DNA of 64,000 nt, taken from assembly GCF_012396485.1 (NCBI RefSeq), contig NZ_JAAXPO010000004.1:62001-126000 (forward strand), given 5' to 3'. Numbering within the stretch: position 1 is the first letter of the stretch; every line of letters starts with the position of its first letter. The stretch comes from Leuconostoc holzapfelii. GTDB taxonomy: Bacteria > Bacillota > Bacilli > Lactobacillales > Lactobacillaceae. Below the pieces are notes generated by a model. It saw nothing but the letters and a program-made list of their open reading frames with translations. It was not told the origin of the DNA and ran no database searches. Position numbers and translations under genes: made by a program. This document shows positions 26,043-34,784 of the stretch, one piece after another.

Positions 26043-27848
26043 TCAATCAAACGCCATGTCATCGCCTGACATCCCCTGTAAACGGTACAAATCATAGTAG
26101 CGGCCACGTTGTGCCAGTAAGGTATCATGTGTGCCGTGCTCCACAACTTCGCCATGATCTAACACGAGAATTAAATTCGCATCTTTGATGGTTGATAAGC
26201 GGTGCGCAATCGCAATCGTTGTCCGATTCTGACGCATTTTCCGAAGCGAGTGTTGAATCAAGACTTCCGTCTCCGTATCAACATTGGCGGTGGCTTCATC
26301 TAAAATCAAAATTTTTGGATCTTTGACAATCGTTCGGGCAAAACTAATCAGCTGCTTTTCCCCAGCTGAGAAGCCTGAACCACCTTCTTGTACTTTGGCA
26401 TGGTATTGACCGTCCAGCTCATCAATAAAGGTATCTGCCCCAACAAATGCCGCCGCCTTAATAATTTGGTCATCGGTAATCGTGTCATCATACATCCGGA
26501 TATTTGAGGCGACATCCCCGTAAAACATAAACGGTTCTTGCAAGACTAACCCCATTTTCTGGCGCAAATCCACCGGATCAATATCGCGAATATCCTGCCC
26601 ATCGAGCAAAATTTCGCCACTTTGAAAATCATAAAAGCGCATCAACGTGTTAATCGTCGACGACTTACCCGAACCCGTATGCCCAACCAAGGCCACGGTA
26701 TCACCGGGGTTTGCCGTAAAGGTTAAATCCTTTAAGATGGGATGTTGCCCATCATAACTAAAGTTGACATGCTTGAACTCGATTTTCCCTTGCGTAATTT
26801 GCTTATCTGCGCCTGGATTTTGCGCTGGTGCATAAGTATCATCATCCAAAATACCCAAAACGCGATAACCAGAAACCAACCCTTCTTGGAACGGACTAAA
26901 CAAGTTCATCACATTTTCTAGCGGACTAAAAATGTTATTTAAATAGGTGGTAAACGCATAAATTACCCCAGCTGATACGGCCGTGGTCATCGATAGCACG
27001 CCAAAATACCAAAGTACTAACACCATAGCACCGCCCAGCATTAAGTCAATCATGGGTTCGAGTAACAAAGCATCAGCTTTAATCATTTTAAAGCGTGCAT
27101 TGAAATATTCGCCATTGACCTTAGCAAAGGCCGTTTTAAACCGATCTTCTTGATAAAATTCTTGAATCACATCAATACCGGTAATACTTTCAGCAATTTT
27201 AGCATTTAAATGCGACAAACGTTCGCGCATATGACGGAACAGACTTGATGAAAACCGCTGATAGACCACGACCGATGTGACAATAAAAGGGACCACCACT
27301 AACATGAGTAGCGTCGCTTTCACACTCACCGTCAGCATCCCAATATAGGCACCAATCATACTCATGACCACAAAGGTCAGTTCCATGAAAAACCGCCAAA
27401 AATCAGCGAGTGACGCGGTATCATTGTTCACTCGTGTCACCAAAGAGCCGGCTGGCACTTGGTCAAAGAAGCGCATCCCAAGTGTGTGTAACTTCCCAAA
27501 AACCTTCACCCGAATATCCTCTAACGCATATTCAGCGGCCACCGTGAAATAGTAGGCATTCAGACCATCAGTAATGGCCTGACAAATCCGAATCGCCGCG
27601 ACTAACAAGGCAAAACACCACATAATCTGAATGGTGACATGGTTGCCTTGATGTAGGTAAGTTGTCATATAATACGCAATCACACGTGGCGCAGCTGCTT
27701 GGAGTAACGCAAAGACACCCCCAATTGCAATGGCGACGAAAAACATGTTACGAAAAGGCTTTGCCGTTTTCATCAACGTCGTCACGACACGAAACTGTTC
27801 TTTTAGTGGGATACTCTTAGCCCAAACTGATTCATTATTTTCAGACAT
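26043..27848 (-). CDS. Heterodimeric ABC exporter subunit (LmrD/BmrD-like)
   Basis: 601-residue half-transporter with six N-terminal helices and an ABC domain. Walker A GHTGSGKSST, a non-standard signature SGFSAGEKQ, and Walker B ILILDEATANVD with the catalytic Glu are visible. The pattern matches the subunit with the active Glu in heterodimeric multidrug exporters of the LmrCD/BmrCD type. Start at 27848 overlaps the partner's stop by 8 bases. Substrates are probably lipophilic drugs or peptides. Confidence 0.88.
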   Translation of the reverse strand: MSENNESVWAKSIPLKEQFRVVTTLMKTAKPFRNMFFVAIAIGGVFALLQAAAPRVIAYYMTTYLHQGNHVTIQIMWCFALLVAAIRICQAITDGLNAYYFTVAAEYALEDIRVKVFGKLHTLGMRFFDQVPAGSLVTRVNNDTASLADFWRFFMELTFVVMSMIGAYIGMLTVSVKATLLMLVVVPFIVTSVVVYQRFSSSLFRHMRERLSHLNAKIAESITGIDVIQEFYQEDRFKTAFAKVNGEYFNARFKMIKADALLLEPMIDLMLGGAMVLVLWYFGVLSMTTAVSAGVIYAFTTYLNNIFSPLENVMNLFSPFQEGLVSGYRVLGILDDDTYAPAQNPGADKQITQGKIEFKHVNFSYDGQHPILKDLTFTANPGDTVALVGHTGSGKSSTINTLMRFYDFQSGEILLDGQDIRDIDPVDLRQKMGLVLQEPFMFYGDVASNIRMYDDTITDDQIIKAAAFVGADTFIDELDGQYHAKVQEGGSGFSAGEKQLISFARTIVKDPKILILDEATANVDTETEVLIQHSLRKMRQNRTTIAIAHRLSTIKDANLILVLDHGEVVEHGTHDTLLAQRGRYYDLYRLQGMSGDDMAFD

Positions 27849-29619
27849 CCGTGCCCACCTTTCCATCTAACTTTTCTTCAATCGCTGTTGCTAATTGTTG
27901 TTGACGAGACATCTCGGCATACCAGCCGTTTTGCGCCATTAATTCAGCGTGCGTGCCCCGTTCCTTAATCCGACCTTGATCAAACACAATGATCTCATCG
28001 GCGTTCATTACCGAACTCATCCGATGCGCGGCAATGATGGTGGTCTTCCCTTGGCGTTCGGATTTCAAAGCTTGTAGGATCTGCTTTTCCGTCCGTGCAT
28101 CAACCGCTGACAAAGCATCATCTAAAATTAAAATTTCTGGATCAATCATTAACGCACGCGCAATCGCCAAGCGCTGCTTTTGCCCACCAGATAAACTGAC
28201 GCCGTGTTCACCAACTTCCGTATCATAGCCGGCCGGTAATGCTAAAACATCGGCATGAAAGGCCGCATTTTTTGCCGCAGCTACGACAACCGCCTGCGAT
28301 GCATTGATATTAGCAAACCGAATATTATCGCGTACCGTTGTGGAAAACAGGAAGTTTTCTTGCGCCACATAACCAATGGCCTGTAAGTACGCGGCAAAAG
28401 TGTAATCTTTAATGTCCGTACCGCCCACTTTAATCGTGCCCGTGTAGCCGTCAAATTGACGCAATAAAAGCTTCAACAGTGTTGTTTTCCCCGAGCCAAC
28501 GCGACCGACAATCCCTAACGTTTCACCTGCCTTAACTGATAATTTGATATTTTTTAGCGCTGGGCTAAGGGTATCATCATCTGGATAACGAAAGGCCGCC
28601 ACGTCAATCTCCAAATCACCCGTCGCTCGTGTCGTGATGGCATCTGGCTTTTCAACCACGGCCGATTTTTCTGCCAAAATATTTTGGACACGAATATAGG
28701 ACGCATTGCCACGCTCTAACACGTTAAATAACTGACCTAACCCAAACATCGGCCAAACGAGTAAGCCAAGATAGGTCGAAAATGAGACCAATTGTCCAAT
28801 TGTAATTTGCCGGTCAACGACCAGCGATCCACCGTACGTCATCATAATGACATAGCTAATGGTCATAATCAGTGTCGCCATTGGGCCAAACATCGCATCA
28901 ATTTTAGCTACCCGCTTATTGATTTGAATCGTTTCTTGCACTTGCGCTTCAAAAGCAGCAGCATCTTGCTGTTCTTGACCCAAAGTCTTGATGGCTTTAA
29001 TCCCAGCAATTGACTCTTGGGATTTGTTCGATAAGCGTGAAAAGGCTTCTTGAGACGCCGTGAACGCCGCGCGAATTTTAGGCGATAAATACCGTACGCC
29101 AAGAATCAACAACGGTAAAGGTAAGATGCCAATTAGCGTCAAACGCCAATCCACGACCAGAATCATCGAAGCCACCGTGAAAATAATAACCACGACAGAA
29201 TCAACAAGCATTAAAATACCACCCGATGCCACACGTTGGATGGCTGACAAGTCATTGGACGCATGTGCCATTAAATCACCCGTCCGATGCCGCTGATAAA
29301 ACGTTGTATCCATCGCCATGTAGTGGTCAAACAACTGTTGTCGCAATGTTTTTTCTAGTAACGCTGAACCCTGAAAGATATGGGTAATCCAAGCATAGCG
29401 AAAACCATACATCAGCAGTGAAAAAAGTAAAATACCGCCAGCATAAAACACAAGACTCCCCAGCGTCAATTCTCGGCGCACCACTTGGTCTGTAAATTGA
29501 CCGATAAGTGCTGGCGAGACCATTTGAGAAACTTCCGTTAAGAATAAAAAAGACAGCCCTAGAATATAAAGCCGTTGATGCGTCTTAAAAAACCACATGA
29601 GTTTACCAAATATACTCAT
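27841..29619 (-). CDS. Heterodimeric ABC exporter subunit (LmrC/BmrC-like)
   Basis: 592-residue partner half-transporter. Walker A is GRVGSGKTT, the signature is canonical (LSGGQKQRLAIARAL), but Walker B reads ILILDDALSAVD, with Asp replacing the catalytic Glu. That is the degenerate ATP site expected of one subunit in such heterodimers. Start at 29619 has GGGAGG 7 bases upstream. An extended -10 (TGCTATAAT, core 29690-29695) lies about 70 bases upstream. Confidence 0.9.
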   Translation of the reverse strand: MSIFGKLMWFFKTHQRLYILGLSFLFLTEVSQMVSPALIGQFTDQVVRRELTLGSLVFYAGGILLFSLLMYGFRYAWITHIFQGSALLEKTLRQQLFDHYMAMDTTFYQRHRTGDLMAHASNDLSAIQRVASGGILMLVDSVVVIIFTVASMILVVDWRLTLIGILPLPLLILGVRYLSPKIRAAFTASQEAFSRLSNKSQESIAGIKAIKTLGQEQQDAAAFEAQVQETIQINKRVAKIDAMFGPMATLIMTISYVIMMTYGGSLVVDRQITIGQLVSFSTYLGLLVWPMFGLGQLFNVLERGNASYIRVQNILAEKSAVVEKPDAITTRATGDLEIDVAAFRYPDDDTLSPALKNIKLSVKAGETLGIVGRVGSGKTTLLKLLLRQFDGYTGTIKVGGTDIKDYTFAAYLQAIGYVAQENFLFSTTVRDNIRFANINASQAVVVAAAKNAAFHADVLALPAGYDTEVGEHGVSLSGGQKQRLAIARALMIDPEILILDDALSAVDARTEKQILQALKSERQGKTTIIAAHRMSSVMNADEIIVFDQGRIKERGTHAELMAQNGWYAEMSRQQQLATAIEEKLDGKVGTDV

Positions 29620-29689
29620 ATACACCTCCCTTTTAACCATTTTTATGTCATTTAATCATCACTTTTCACATCGCCACATCATAAAAAGC

Positions 29690-29698
29690 ATTATAGCA
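29690..29698 (-). promoter_or_regulatory. Extended -10 promoter of the ABC exporter operon
   Basis: TGCTATAAT on the minus strand, directly after the ydcF stop codon. The -35 is poor. Confidence 0.5.
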
Positions 29699-29705
29699 TA
29701 CTATT

Positions 29706-30656
29706 TTATGGAAAAAAAATCACTTTTACCCCGGCCAAGATCACCCAAAGTAGGCCAAATAACACTTGGCGCCGCTTGTGTAAGCTCATCACACCAGCAA
29801 ATTCACGCAAAAACGCTGGCAAGCGATGTCGCCAAACCGATACGCCACCGCGACCAACGGCTGAAATCCCCTGGATTTGGGCGAGCAAAGCACCCCGAAA
29901 AACGTGGTAATCACTGGTGTAAAAAGTCATTGGTGCCCCAGCAAGCAGATCTGAGCTATAGCGCAAGTTTTGCTGCGTATTACGTGATTGATCTTCCAAC
30001 CGTGTCTGTGATTCTGGTACGCCATAGTGTGATACAGCCCGATCACGCATCGCTTCAGCTTCACTTCGTTGCTGATCCTCACCTTGTCCACCAGAAAAAA
30101 CGATGATTGGAAATGTTGCCATTTGCCGTGCATCTTGTACGGCTGCCCGAATACGCGCATCGACAATCTTACCGACATGATAGCCATCCGCCAAGCCACC
30201 ACCCAGTACCACTAAAGGCCCCGACTGAGGCGCTTGAATCACCAAACCATAGCAAATACTACTGATCAAAAATCGACAAAATTGCCAAACAAAATACAGC
30301 AACAACCAAGGCGCAGATAAGCGCCACCAGTGCCATGGTGATAAAACAACTAAGCTCAATAAATAGCTCCCAATCACTATCGGTACAATTAATTGCCGTG
30401 ATTTTTTCCAGCTATACCACGCCATACTTAACAATAAAATGGCGCCTAACAAACTTGCCACCACATAGCTCATCAGCAATACATGTGCCATGATTGGCGC
30501 AGCCGTTGGCCACCAGTGCTGACACAATAAAATCACGCTCAATACAATAAAAACCCCATACGTACCGATTGCCATCGTCGCGGGGTTTTTGTGTAATTGG
30601 CAGCCAAATGCCACCAATAATAATCCAATTGTTACAAGATAAATGACGGTTCCCAT
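29706..30656 (-). CDS. YdcF-family (DUF218) membrane protein
   Basis: 316 residues: about six N-terminal membrane helices (residues 1-150), then the DUF218 domain beginning PLVVLGGGLADGYHVGKIV and containing the NTQQN segment and TSDYHVFRG. Relatives (SanA, ElyC, YdcF) are linked to envelope integrity or bind SAM; function here is unknown. It starts 17 bases after asd, so it is probably the third gene of the lysine-riboswitch operon, consistent with a role in cell-wall work. Confidence 0.8.
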   Translation of the reverse strand: MGTVIYLVTIGLLLVAFGCQLHKNPATMAIGTYGVFIVLSVILLCQHWWPTAAPIMAHVLLMSYVVASLLGAILLLSMAWYSWKKSRQLIVPIVIGSYLLSLVVLSPWHWWRLSAPWLLLYFVWQFCRFLISSICYGLVIQAPQSGPLVVLGGGLADGYHVGKIVDARIRAAVQDARQMATFPIIVFSGGQGEDQQRSEAEAMRDRAVSHYGVPESQTRLEDQSRNTQQNLRYSSDLLAGAPMTFYTSDYHVFRGALLAQIQGISAVGRGGVSVWRHRLPAFLREFAGVMSLHKRRQVLFGLLWVILAGVKVIFFP

Positions 30657-30673
30657 AGCCTTATTGTATCACG

Positions 30674-31771
30674 TTACTCACCAACAAATGGGTTTGTTGC
30701 TATATCTGGCACGCGCACTAAGTCCAGAGCCACGAGTCGTTCAGCGATTTGCACCGTGTTCCATGCGGCACCTTTGAGCAAGTTATCTGAGACCACCCAC
30801 ATATGAAAAGCATCGTCCACTTCCAAATCCGGCCGCACCCGACCAACAAAGGTTTCGCGCTTGCCCGCCGCATTGACTGGTTGTGGGTAAAGTTGCTCAG
30901 CTGGGTTGTCTTCTAGGACCACCCCTGGCGCTTGACTCAAGACTTGTTGAATCCCTTCCGCCGTGGCCCCAGTACCAGTCGTTGTTTCAAAGTAAACCGT
31001 TTCCCCATGGCCAATTGGCACCGGCACCCGCACTGCCGTACCGGTGACTTTCACGTCACGGGAATCCTTGTCACCAAACATAATTTTCTTGGTCTCATGA
31101 ATCATTTTCCATTCCTCATGCGTGTACCCATCCTCTTCAAACACATCAATTTGTGGCAGCAAATTGTACGCTAAAGGATAGTGCTTGTCAGCGCCACGCA
31201 CCGGTAAAACAGCTGCTATGACTGGCTCTCCCGCATTATAAGCCGTCGTTTGCGCCACCAATTCGTCCCAACCAAGCTGACCTGCGCCAGAAGCGGCTTG
31301 ATACGTTGACACAATCACCCGTTCTAGGCCATACGCCTGACGAATGGGTTCCAAAGCCACCACCATTTGAATCGTTGAGCAGTTTGGATTGGCAATAATG
31401 CCTTGATGCGCTTGTAAGGCTGCTTCATTCACTTCGGGTACGACAAGTGGTACGTCATCATGCATCCGCCAATAACTCGAATTATCCACGACGACAGCAC
31501 CGCGCTTCACTGCCTCAGGGGCAAAGCGCTTTGAAACTGAACCACCACCTGATGCCAAGACCAAATCCACCCCATCAAAACTTTCTGGCGTGGCTTCTTC
31601 AACCGTCACTGGTGCGCCTTTAAACATTAAAGTCGTGCCAGCTGAACGTGCGGAAGCCAATAACTTCAGTTGACCAACCGGAATCGTTGATTGTTCTAGC
31701 TGTGATAGTAAGCGCGTCCCAACCGCGCCAGTTGCCCCCAAAATTGCCACATGATAAGTTTTTTCTGTCAT
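30674..31771 (-). CDS. asd: Aspartate-semialdehyde dehydrogenase
   Basis: 365 residues. NADPH-dependent reduction of aspartyl phosphate to aspartate semialdehyde, feeding lysine/diaminopimelate, threonine and methionine. The nucleotide motif GATGAVG is at residues 11-17, the catalytic Cys is in NPNCSTIQ near residue 131, and the active-site His is in [10 protein letters not shown]. It follows alr by 38 bases, under the lysine riboswitch. Confidence 0.94.
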   Translation of the reverse strand: MTEKTYHVAILGATGAVGTRLLSQLEQSTIPVGQLKLLASARSAGTTLMFKGAPVTVEEATPESFDGVDLVLASGGGSVSKRFAPEAVKRGAVVVDNSSYWRMHDDVPLVVPEVNEAALQAHQGIIANPNCSTIQMVVALEPIRQAYGLERVIVSTYQAASGAGQLGWDELVAQTTAYNAGEPVIAAVLPVRGADKHYPLAYNLLPQIDVFEEDGYTHEEWKMIHETKKIMFGDKDSRDVKVTGTAVRVPVPIGHGETVYFETTTGTGATAEGIQQVLSQAPGVVLEDNPAEQLYPQPVNAAGKRETFVGRVRPDLEVDDAFHMWVVSDNLLKGAAWNTVQIAERLVALDLVRVPDIATNPFVGE

Positions 31772-31809
31772 TTTATGCTCCTCAATATTTCAGTTTGTTA
31801 TGCAGTGTC

Positions 31810-32922
31810 CTAATCAACTAACACTCGGTGCAACCGATCTTGCATCCCCGTCATAATTTCCCAAGGGGCCAAGCCCGCATGTTGGGCGACATCTTCCAAA
31901 GTGTTTTCTAAGTCGCCGTCACGCCCGATCAAAGTGACTTTGGTGCCGACTGGGTACGCCCGTGGTAAGCGAATCATCATCTGATCCATGGCGATTTGGC
32001 CAACTATCGGTGCGTATTGGCCATCAACAATCACGTTAAAGCCGGTCAATTTGCGCAACCACCCATCGCCATACCCAATCGGTACTGTGCCAATCCATTC
32101 ATCTCCCGTGGTGGTATATTTATGAGAATAACTAATCCCTTCACCCGCCGGCAATTGCTTCACAAAGTTCATTTCACTGCGCAAAGCCATGACTGGTTGT
32201 AAGTCATGCCCATCAGCCAGTTCACCACGAGACGGTTCTACGCCATACAACACGGTGCCGACACGGACCACCTCGTGCGGCACTTCATCAGCATGATACA
32301 TCGCAGCGCCAGAATTGGCCACATGATAGTATTCTGGTTCGGGCAACCCATCCGTCAAATTATGCCAACGCGCCAGTTGCATCTCAAAATAAGCCGTATT
32401 AGCCGAATCTGACTCGGCAAAATGGGTCGCTAAGCCCACATAATCAAACAGGTCGTGATGTGCTTGGACGTAAGCAATCGCTTCAGCTAATGCCGCGCGA
32501 TCACGGAAGCCGATGCGCCCCATCCCCGTATCAACGCCTAATGAGACATGCAAACGCTGTTCTCCGGACAAATACGTTGCCGCTTCCTTCAACCAATCAA
32601 GCGACACAACGGTGGCCATAATATGTTGGACGGCCATTAATTCCGCATATTCTGCTGGGGAAATGCCTAAAATTAAAATCGGCGCTGTTAGCCGCTCATG
32701 ACGCAAGGCCAATGCCTCATCAATAATCGCTACAGCCAGTCCGTAAACGCCACCTGCCACGGCTGCTTTCGATGTTGGGATTAACCCCAAGCCGTAAGCA
32801 TTAGATTTAACCGCCAAAAAGATTTTGTCGGCGCCAGAGGTTTTTTTCACGACAGCGACATTATTTTTTAAAGCCCGTTGTGATATTTCAATTTGTGTGG
32901 GCCTTGTAATTGCCTCTACCAT
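31810..32922 (-). CDS. alr: Alanine racemase
   Basis: 370-residue PLP enzyme making D-alanine for peptidoglycan. The PLP lysine lies in AVKSNAYGLG (about residue 38), and the second catalytic residue, Tyr, is in GISYSHKYTT near 268. The ATG at 32922 is chosen because AAAAGGTG lies 5 bases upstream; a GTG at 32928 is too close. It is first in the alr-asd-ydcF operon behind a lysine riboswitch, which couples D-alanine and aspartate-family synthesis to lysine level. Confidence 0.92.
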   Translation of the reverse strand: MVEAITRPTQIEISQRALKNNVAVVKKTSGADKIFLAVKSNAYGLGLIPTSKAAVAGGVYGLAVAIIDEALALRHERLTAPILILGISPAEYAELMAVQHIMATVVSLDWLKEAATYLSGEQRLHVSLGVDTGMGRIGFRDRAALAEAIAYVQAHHDLFDYVGLATHFAESDSANTAYFEMQLARWHNLTDGLPEPEYYHVANSGAAMYHADEVPHEVVRVGTVLYGVEPSRGELADGHDLQPVMALRSEMNFVKQLPAGEGISYSHKYTTTGDEWIGTVPIGYGDGWLRKLTGFNVIVDGQYAPIVGQIAMDQMMIRLPRAYPVGTKVTLIGRDGDLENTLEDVAQHAGLAPWEIMTGMQDRLHRVLVD

Positions 32923-32941
32923 AGTCACACCTTTTTCTCAT

Positions 32942-32980
32942 AAAATAAAAATCCGTGGCTGCTAGGGGGCAGTCACGGAT
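32942..32980 (-). terminator. Terminator of the lysine riboswitch expression platform
   Basis: A 12-base stem (one mismatch) between 32969-32980 and 32951-32962 with loop CCCCTA is followed by TTTTTATTTT on minus. It lies between the aptamer and alr, so lysine binding would favour termination. Confidence 0.88.
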
Positions 32981-32984
32981 CGCA

Positions 32985-33163
32985 ATAAAAAACGCTTATC
33001 TCCGTCATAGCACCCCGCATCCGCGACAGTCCATTGGCTCTTAACCAATGGCCCAGCTAACTAACCTGATAGTGTCAGTGCTTCGGCCATATCCCCTTTT
33101 ACTTGTTTCAGCGTATCTATCAATACTCCACAAGCGACTCTTGTCTATGGCAACCTCTATGAT
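32985..33163 (-). ncRNA. Lysine riboswitch (L-box) aptamer
   Basis: On the minus strand, conserved L-box pieces occur in the right order: AGAGGTTGC near the 5' end, CAAGAGTCG, AAAAGGGG, GCCGAAG, AGCTGGG with its helix partner, GGACTGTC and GGGTGCTAT. A terminator follows at 32942-32980. The promoter at 33179-33207 starts the transcript at its 5' end. The alr-asd context fits lysine control. Confidence 0.88.
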
Positions 33164-33178
33164 TTTCTCATTGTTTTT

Positions 33179-33207
33179 ATTTTATTCTAATCTATTTATT
33201 TTGTCAA
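33179..33207 (-). promoter_or_regulatory. Promoter of the riboswitch-alr-asd-ydcF operon
   Basis: TTGACA (33202-33207) and TAAAAT (33179-33184) on minus with 17-base spacing; the transcript would start just before the L-box aptamer. Confidence 0.85.
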
Positions 33208-33497
33208 ATGATTTTAAAATTATTGTTTTTTCAGCATATGGCGTGAGCATGGCCATGACAGCTTGACGCTCTGACGTTACCCATTGCCCATACCAATACA
33301 AATAGGGGCGTAACTCGCGATATTGCGCCGGCGCCTGATGTGCCCTACTCTGCAACCAACGTTTAGCGATCGCACAGTATACTTGCCAACATGGTAAGTC
33401 CATCTAAAGATGTGACCGTCAGTCCGGTGCGAGCGCTGATTTGATGAGCCAAAGTGATTTTACCACTGAACACTGGCCCAATAATTCTAATTTTCAT
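33182..33497 (-). pseudogene. Pseudogene of a small P-loop kinase (FlaR/topology-modulation-like)
   Basis: From the ATG at 33497 the frame reads MKIRIIGPVFSGKITLA then HQISARTGLTVTSLDG, the start of a small adenylate-kinase-like P-loop protein. It stops at a TAG-type codon after about 43 codons. A second frame continues with YRELRPYLYWYGQWV and ends PYAEKTIILKSFDKI, which resembles the family's C-terminus. The middle is missing (about 105 codons remain of about 170) and the frame is shifted. The P-loop itself is altered (GPVFSGKIT instead of G-x-x-G-x-GKTT-like). It starts 5 bases after the preceding gene's stop. The 3' end overlaps the riboswitch operon promoter. Confidence 0.68.
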
Positions 33498-33501
33498 AGT
33501 T

Positions 33502-34014
33502 TCACCGCAATGCTAAGTTAAAGAAAACCTCGGAATCGTCATTGTTTAAAATATGCTCTACACTGACCACTTCAATTCTAGTGGTATAAGTTAAAGATTT
33601 TTGAGGCAATTCAGCCATTAACCGATACGCCTTCTCGGCAGAAATACCTTGTGCAATGGTCATGTGGGGTTTATAGGGAATATCCTGTCGCAAATGGTTC
33701 ATAAAAATGGGTGATTGATATAACTTGTCATGCAACGCCGTCATTTCATCACTTCCTTGGTCCACCACCAACCAAACATAACCATTATCAGGGTCACCAG
33801 CAACTTGGTTCAAGGTGATATCAAACGATGATACGTGCTGAAATGCATCAGTCACAACCTGACACACTGTTTCATCCGAGGTATCACTTTCAAAAGGAAA
33901 AACTAGTGAAATATGCGGCGGAATATGCTCAGCAAGTGCATCATATTGACGTCTCACATCATGAATAAGTGGCATGTTTACTTGTGGAAACAATAAAACT
34001 GACCGTAATCCCAT
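33502..34014 (-). CDS. 2'-5' RNA ligase family (2H phosphoesterase) protein
   Basis: 170 residues with the two H-x-[S/T] motifs of the 2H superfamily: HISL near residue 34 and HMTI near 118. The fold typically acts on cyclic phosphodiesters or RNA ends. No substrate can be assigned. It precedes the kinase pseudogene on the same strand. Confidence 0.8.
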   Translation of the reverse strand: MGLRSVLLFPQVNMPLIHDVRRQYDALAEHIPPHISLVFPFESDTSDETVCQVVTDAFQHVSSFDITLNQVAGDPDNGYVWLVVDQGSDEMTALHDKLYQSPIFMNHLRQDIPYKPHMTIAQGISAEKAYRLMAELPQKSLTYTTRIEVVSVEHILNNDDSEVFFNLALR

Positions 34015-34039
34015 ACGCTTGGCTATCCTTTTCTACACC

Positions 34040-34783
34040 CTACAAATTGATCTTTGCCACTTCACCACTAAACAAGGCATGTGACACGCCGGCATCATCC
34101 ACCAACAATAACTCACCATGGGATCCTACCCCAGCGACTTTACCCTGAATAACTGTTTTGCCCACATGCGCCGACACGTGACGATCAGTTAAATAGGCAT
34201 GCGCTTGAAAATAGTCGAGGTGTGCGCCCTGTTGATAACCCGCAAAGTCGGCTTGCAAAGCTGTGAAAATCTGACGGACAAACGCATTTTTATCCACATC
34301 GACATCAAGTGCGCCAATTTTATGGCGTAATTCGGATGGTACAACTGTAGCTAAAATGTTGAGGCCGACCCCGATACTCACTTGTGTGAGCTGACCTGCG
34401 GTCATCACCCCTTCGGCAAGAATGCCTGCAATTTTGCGATCGTGATAATATAAATCATTGACCCACTTCAAAGCCACTTGAATCCCAGTCACTTCAAAAA
34501 TGACACGCGCAATCGTTGCTGCCACACCGGTGGTCAACAGCCCCGCATCAAATTCACCCGCTGGGACATCAAAAACAAAAGTCATATACACACCGCTACC
34601 GCGCGGTGAGAAAAATTGGCGACCAAATTTACCATAACCAGCCGTCTGTTGATTGGCAACAACAGCAAAAGGTCGAGCCATGCCTGCATGCAGCATCTCT
34701 CGACCTTTAATCATTGTTGAATCAACCACATCAAAAACTGTCATGTTGTCCGGCATGTTGTTTTGTGTCAGTAGTTGCACCAT
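34040..34783 (-). CDS. birA: Biotin--[acetyl-CoA-carboxylase] ligase
   Basis: 247-residue monofunctional biotin protein ligase that attaches biotin to the carboxylase carrier. The biotinyl-AMP loop reads GYGKFGRQFFSPRGSG near residue 50, and the KWVNDLYYHDRKIAGIL block carries the catalytic Lys. There is no N-terminal DNA-binding domain, so it is not a repressor. The ATG at 34783 lies one base beyond the ABC-F stop codon and has only a weak ribosome site, so coupling with that gene is likely. Confidence 0.9.
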   Translation of the reverse strand: MVQLLTQNNMPDNMTVFDVVDSTMIKGREMLHAGMARPFAVVANQQTAGYGKFGRQFFSPRGSGVYMTFVFDVPAGEFDAGLLTTGVAATIARVIFEVTGIQVALKWVNDLYYHDRKIAGILAEGVMTAGQLTQVSIGVGLNILATVVPSELRHKIGALDVDVDKNAFVRQIFTALQADFAGYQQGAHLDYFQAHAYLTDRHVSAHVGKTVIQGKVAGVGSHGELLLVDDAGVSHALFSGEVAKINL

Positions 34784-34784
34784 A

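Noticed and set aside
33048-33266. Plus-strand 72-residue frame across the lysine riboswitch
   Set aside because: It lies antisense to a well-supported riboswitch and promoter and has no ribosome site.
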